NCBI GenBank assembly: GCA_018661465.1
Contig: JABJIC010000028.1
Span: 210,276-274,275, forward strand
DNA length: 64,000 nt
Direction: 5' to 3'
From: Gammaproteobacteria bacterium
GTDB lineage: Bacteria > Pseudomonadota > Gammaproteobacteria > Pseudomonadales > Pseudohongiellaceae
Each line of letters opens with the position of its first letter. The first letter of the stretch is position 1. Shown here piece after piece: positions 59,729-64,000 of the stretch. The notes beneath the pieces were generated by a model, which was given only the letters and a program-made list of their open reading frames with translations, was not told where the DNA came from and did no database searches. Both the position numbers and the translations under genes were made by a program.

Positions 59729-60472
59729 ATGGATACGCTTTCACAGAAATTTCTCGATTCCTGTCGTCAAGAAGACGGAAAGGTGCTCCGCGGCGAGAGT
59801 ATGACGCGGATTGAGACCTTCGTTGATGCGGCGTTTGCATTCTCCTTTACCATGCTAGTGATTAGCATCGATGTGATTCCCCAGAACCCGCAGGAGCTTC
59901 TCGAGCTGTCGCGAGATATCCCTGCCTTTCTCCTAAGCGCAACCATAATTGGCTCCATATGGTTGGCCCATTCGAATTGGAGCAGAATATTCGGCCTTCA
60001 AGACAAATTGACTGTGGCCTTAAGTTTGGCATTAGTCATGCTGGTATTGATATTTGTGTACCCAATCAAGCTGATGGTGCAGGCAACAGTGATCTATCTT
60101 AGCGATGGTGCTCTAGGAACAGATATTTTCTCCAGTGGCGGCTGGGATAATAATGAAGTTGTCAGTTTGTTTGTTTACTTTGGGCTGGGACTACTCGCTC
60201 TGTCACTGCTTATCATTTCGTTCTACGTAAACTCGCTGCGCTATCGTCGCGAGCTATGCCTGAGCAACTATAAGGTATTTTATTGCAACAGAGCTATCTA
60301 CACCTGGCTGACTCTGAGTGTGACCTCAGTTATATCCGGCTTCATCGCCCTGAACTCCGATGCTGATAATGTCGCGAGATCCGGTAATGCTTACACAACA
60401 CTTTTCTTCACTATCCCTCTGGTACGGCATTTTTATGGGAGAAATAACTCCCATAATAAACCTGATACCTAA
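59729..60472 (+). CDS. TMEM175-like (DUF1211) membrane protein
   Basis: RIETFVDAAFAFSFTMLVISIDV; multiple TMs. Confidence 0.82.
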   Translation: MDTLSQKFLDSCRQEDGKVLRGESMTRIETFVDAAFAFSFTMLVISIDVIPQNPQELLELSRDIPAFLLSATIIGSIWLAHSNWSRIFGLQDKLTVALSLALVMLVLIFVYPIKLMVQATVIYLSDGALGTDIFSSGGWDNNEVVSLFVYFGLGLLALSLLIISFYVNSLRYRRELCLSNYKVFYCNRAIYTWLTLSVTSVISGFIALNSDADNVARSGNAYTTLFFTIPLVRHFYGRNNSHNKPDT

Positions 60473-60492
60473 TAGATTTATGCTCAATCTAA

Positions 60493-62075
<1,583 letters not shown>

Positions 62076-62076
<1 letters not shown>

Positions 62077-62199
62077 GACGGACACGCCCTGGTTGCCCGC
62101 ATACTTCGTTAAAAGCACTGGGAAAATACTCACGTATTACATATACGCTCCGTTTTCCCCAGTGCTTTTGCCTCGTCTCCGGGCACCCATGACGCGTCC
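62076..62199. repeat. about 124 bp imperfect inverted repeat/hairpin between guaB and guaA
   Basis: GGACG...TGGTTGCCCG / CGGGCACCCA...CGTCC outer arms, AAAAGCACTGGGAAAA / TTTTCCCCAGTGCTTTT middle arms, CGTAT-tacat-ATACG apex. Confidence 0.8.
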
Positions 62200-62293
62200 T
62201 TCATATCTAGACACGTAGTTGGATTCGGTCGTTGATTCTCATGTGAGCGTCAAGACTTATCTTTTTCTAATTTATTTATTAAGAACTTTTTAA

Positions 62294-63874
62294 ATGACAA
62301 CAGCGAATATTCATAGCCAGAAAATTCTTATTCTGGATTTTGGTTCCCAGTACACACAACTGATTGCTCGGCGGGTTCGAGAGTTGGGGGTTTATTGTGA
62401 GATTTGGGATTATACGGTGGACGAGGAATTGTTTCGGGAGTTTGCTCCCAAGGGAATTATTTTTTCCGGTTCACCTGAGTCAGCTAACACTAATGAGTCT
62501 CCCAGGCCTCCTTCGTTTCTCTATGACGCTGGGCTTCCTATACTGGGTATTTGTTACGGCATGCAGACCATGGCTGAACAGTTTGGTGGCAAGGTCGAGG
62601 CTTCATCGAAATCAGAATTCGGTTTTGCACAGGTAGATGTCGTAGCGAACAATAAGTTGTTCGCAGGAATCGAGGATCGAGTTAACGACAAGGGTGAAGG
62701 GCAGCTTGATGTGTGGATGAGCCATGGAGACAAAGTAACTCAGGTTCCTCCAGGCTTTGAATTAATGGCTGCTACCGAAAGCGCGCCAATCGCCGCCATG
62801 TGTGATGAGTCGCGTTCGTTTTACGGTATTCAGTTTCATCCGGAAGTTACTCATACCGTTCAGGGACTTCGGATTCTTGAACGCTTTGCCCATGACATTT
62901 GCGGCTGTGAATCTTTGTGGACGCCGGCAAGCATTATTGAAGATGCCATCAACACGGTTCGTGAACGAGTAGGAACTGATAAAGTTTTGCTTGGTCTCTC
63001 GGGCGGGGTTGATTCCTCTGTGGTAGCCGCGCTTCTCCATGAGGCTATTGGTGATCAGCTCACCTGTGTTTTTGTAGACAACGGACTTCTTCGTCTCAAT
63101 GAAGGCGACCAGGTTATGGCTACTTTCGCCAAGAACATGGGCATCAAGGTTATTCGAGCTGATGCTGAGGAATTGTTCCTGTCGAAGCTTGCTGGCGTTG
63201 ATGAGCCAGAGCAGAAGCGAAAGATTATTGGCAATACCTTCATCGAAATTTTTGACGAGGAAGCGACCAAATTAAAGGATGTAAATTGGCTGGCACAGGG
63301 AACCATCTATCCTGACGTGATTGAATCCGCTGGTTCAAAGACAGGCAAGGCCCATGTCATCAAATCCCATCATAATGTTGGTGGTCTGCCTGATGACATG
63401 AAGATGGAATTGGTGGAGCCTCTGCGTGAATTGTTCAAGGATGAAGTTCGCAAGATCGGTCTCGAATTGGGTCTGCCTTACGACATGGTATACCGCCATC
63501 CTTTCCCGGGTCCTGGTCTCGGCGTTCGGGTGTTGGGCGAGGTCAAGAAAGAATACTGTGATGTATTGCGCCAGGCCGATGCGATCTTCATGGAGGAATT
63601 GCACAGGGCAGATGCCTACAACAAAGTAAGTCAGGCGTTTGCCGTATTCCTACCGGTGAAATCAGTAGGAGTTGTTGGTGATGCTCGACGTTATTCCTGG
63701 GTAATTACCATACGCGCCGTAGAGACCATCGATTTCATGACTGCGCGCTGGGCAAGGCTCGACCCTGAGCTTCTGGAAACAGTGTCCAATCGCATCATGA
63801 ATGAAATTGCCGATGTGTCACGTGTTGCCTATGATATTTCCAGTAAGCCCCCGGCGACCATTGAGTGGGAGTAA
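62294..63874 (+). CDS. guaA: GMP synthase (glutamine-hydrolyzing)
   Basis: [36 protein letters not shown]. Confidence 0.98.
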   Translation: MTTANIHSQKILILDFGSQYTQLIARRVRELGVYCEIWDYTVDEELFREFAPKGIIFSGSPESANTNESPRPPSFLYDAGLPILGICYGMQTMAEQFGGKVEASSKSEFGFAQVDVVANNKLFAGIEDRVNDKGEGQLDVWMSHGDKVTQVPPGFELMAATESAPIAAMCDESRSFYGIQFHPEVTHTVQGLRILERFAHDICGCESLWTPASIIEDAINTVRERVGTDKVLLGLSGGVDSSVVAALLHEAIGDQLTCVFVDNGLLRLNEGDQVMATFAKNMGIKVIRADAEELFLSKLAGVDEPEQKRKIIGNTFIEIFDEEATKLKDVNWLAQGTIYPDVIESAGSKTGKAHVIKSHHNVGGLPDDMKMELVEPLRELFKDEVRKIGLELGLPYDMVYRHPFPGPGLGVRVLGEVKKEYCDVLRQADAIFMEELHRADAYNKVSQAFAVFLPVKSVGVVGDARRYSWVITIRAVETIDFMTARWARLDPELLETVSNRIMNEIADVSRVAYDISSKPPATIEWE

Positions 63875-63931
63875 CTACACGGTCGTAACTTCTTGAATTT
63901 ATGCTTCAAAAGCTGCTTCTGAGAGAATGAA

Positions 63932-64000
63932 ATGGCACTGACTACTGAACAAGCTATGCAGCAAGGCGTAGCCAGCCATAGAGAAGGTAATCTTCAAGAA
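63932..64000 (+). CDS. 5' end of a CDS truncated by the window edge
   Basis: ATG at 63932, open to the window end (MALTTEQAMQQGVASHREGNLQE...). Confidence 0.45.
   Translation, partial: MALTTEQAMQQGVASHREGNLQE

Overview
This 64 kb window looks like chromosome from a gammaproteobacterium, probably a marine aerobic heterotroph (lineage is an inference from gene order and content). The left end is a conserved housekeeping block: ndk-rlmN-pilF-rodZ-ispG-hisS-yfgM-bamB-der. The right end is guaB-guaA. Between them is an accessory region rich in periplasmic redox genes: four PQQ-dependent dehydrogenases, several c-type cytochromes, a Rieske protein, a di-heme peroxidase and a gluconolactonase-like protein. 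The same region holds a Yej-type peptide ABC transporter with two tandem binding proteins, a PETase/cutinase-like hydrolase, a Baeyer-Villiger-type monooxygenase, a bestrophin-like protein, a TMEM175-like protein, a HupE/PpiC pair, xseA and pckA. The most striking signal is at 19949..21073 (-). Two ORFs called separately are one AhpD/carboxymuconolactone-decarboxylase-like gene interrupted by a single in-frame TGA. That TGA sits exactly at the second Cys of the CxxCxxxH motif (CFY-TGA-TSAH), and a bSECIS-like hairpin follows it, so this is a strong selenoprotein candidate. Secondary leads are a secreted CotH-like kinase-like protein next to a calcineurin-like phosphatase, an attenuator-like hairpin just upstream of a PQQ dehydrogenase, a catalytic Asp-to-Asn change in one PQQ dehydrogenase, and a ~124 bp hairpin between guaB and guaA. 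I recognised no CRISPR array, tRNA, rRNA or mobile element by eye. All calls come from reading the sequence and remembered family motifs; no searches were run.
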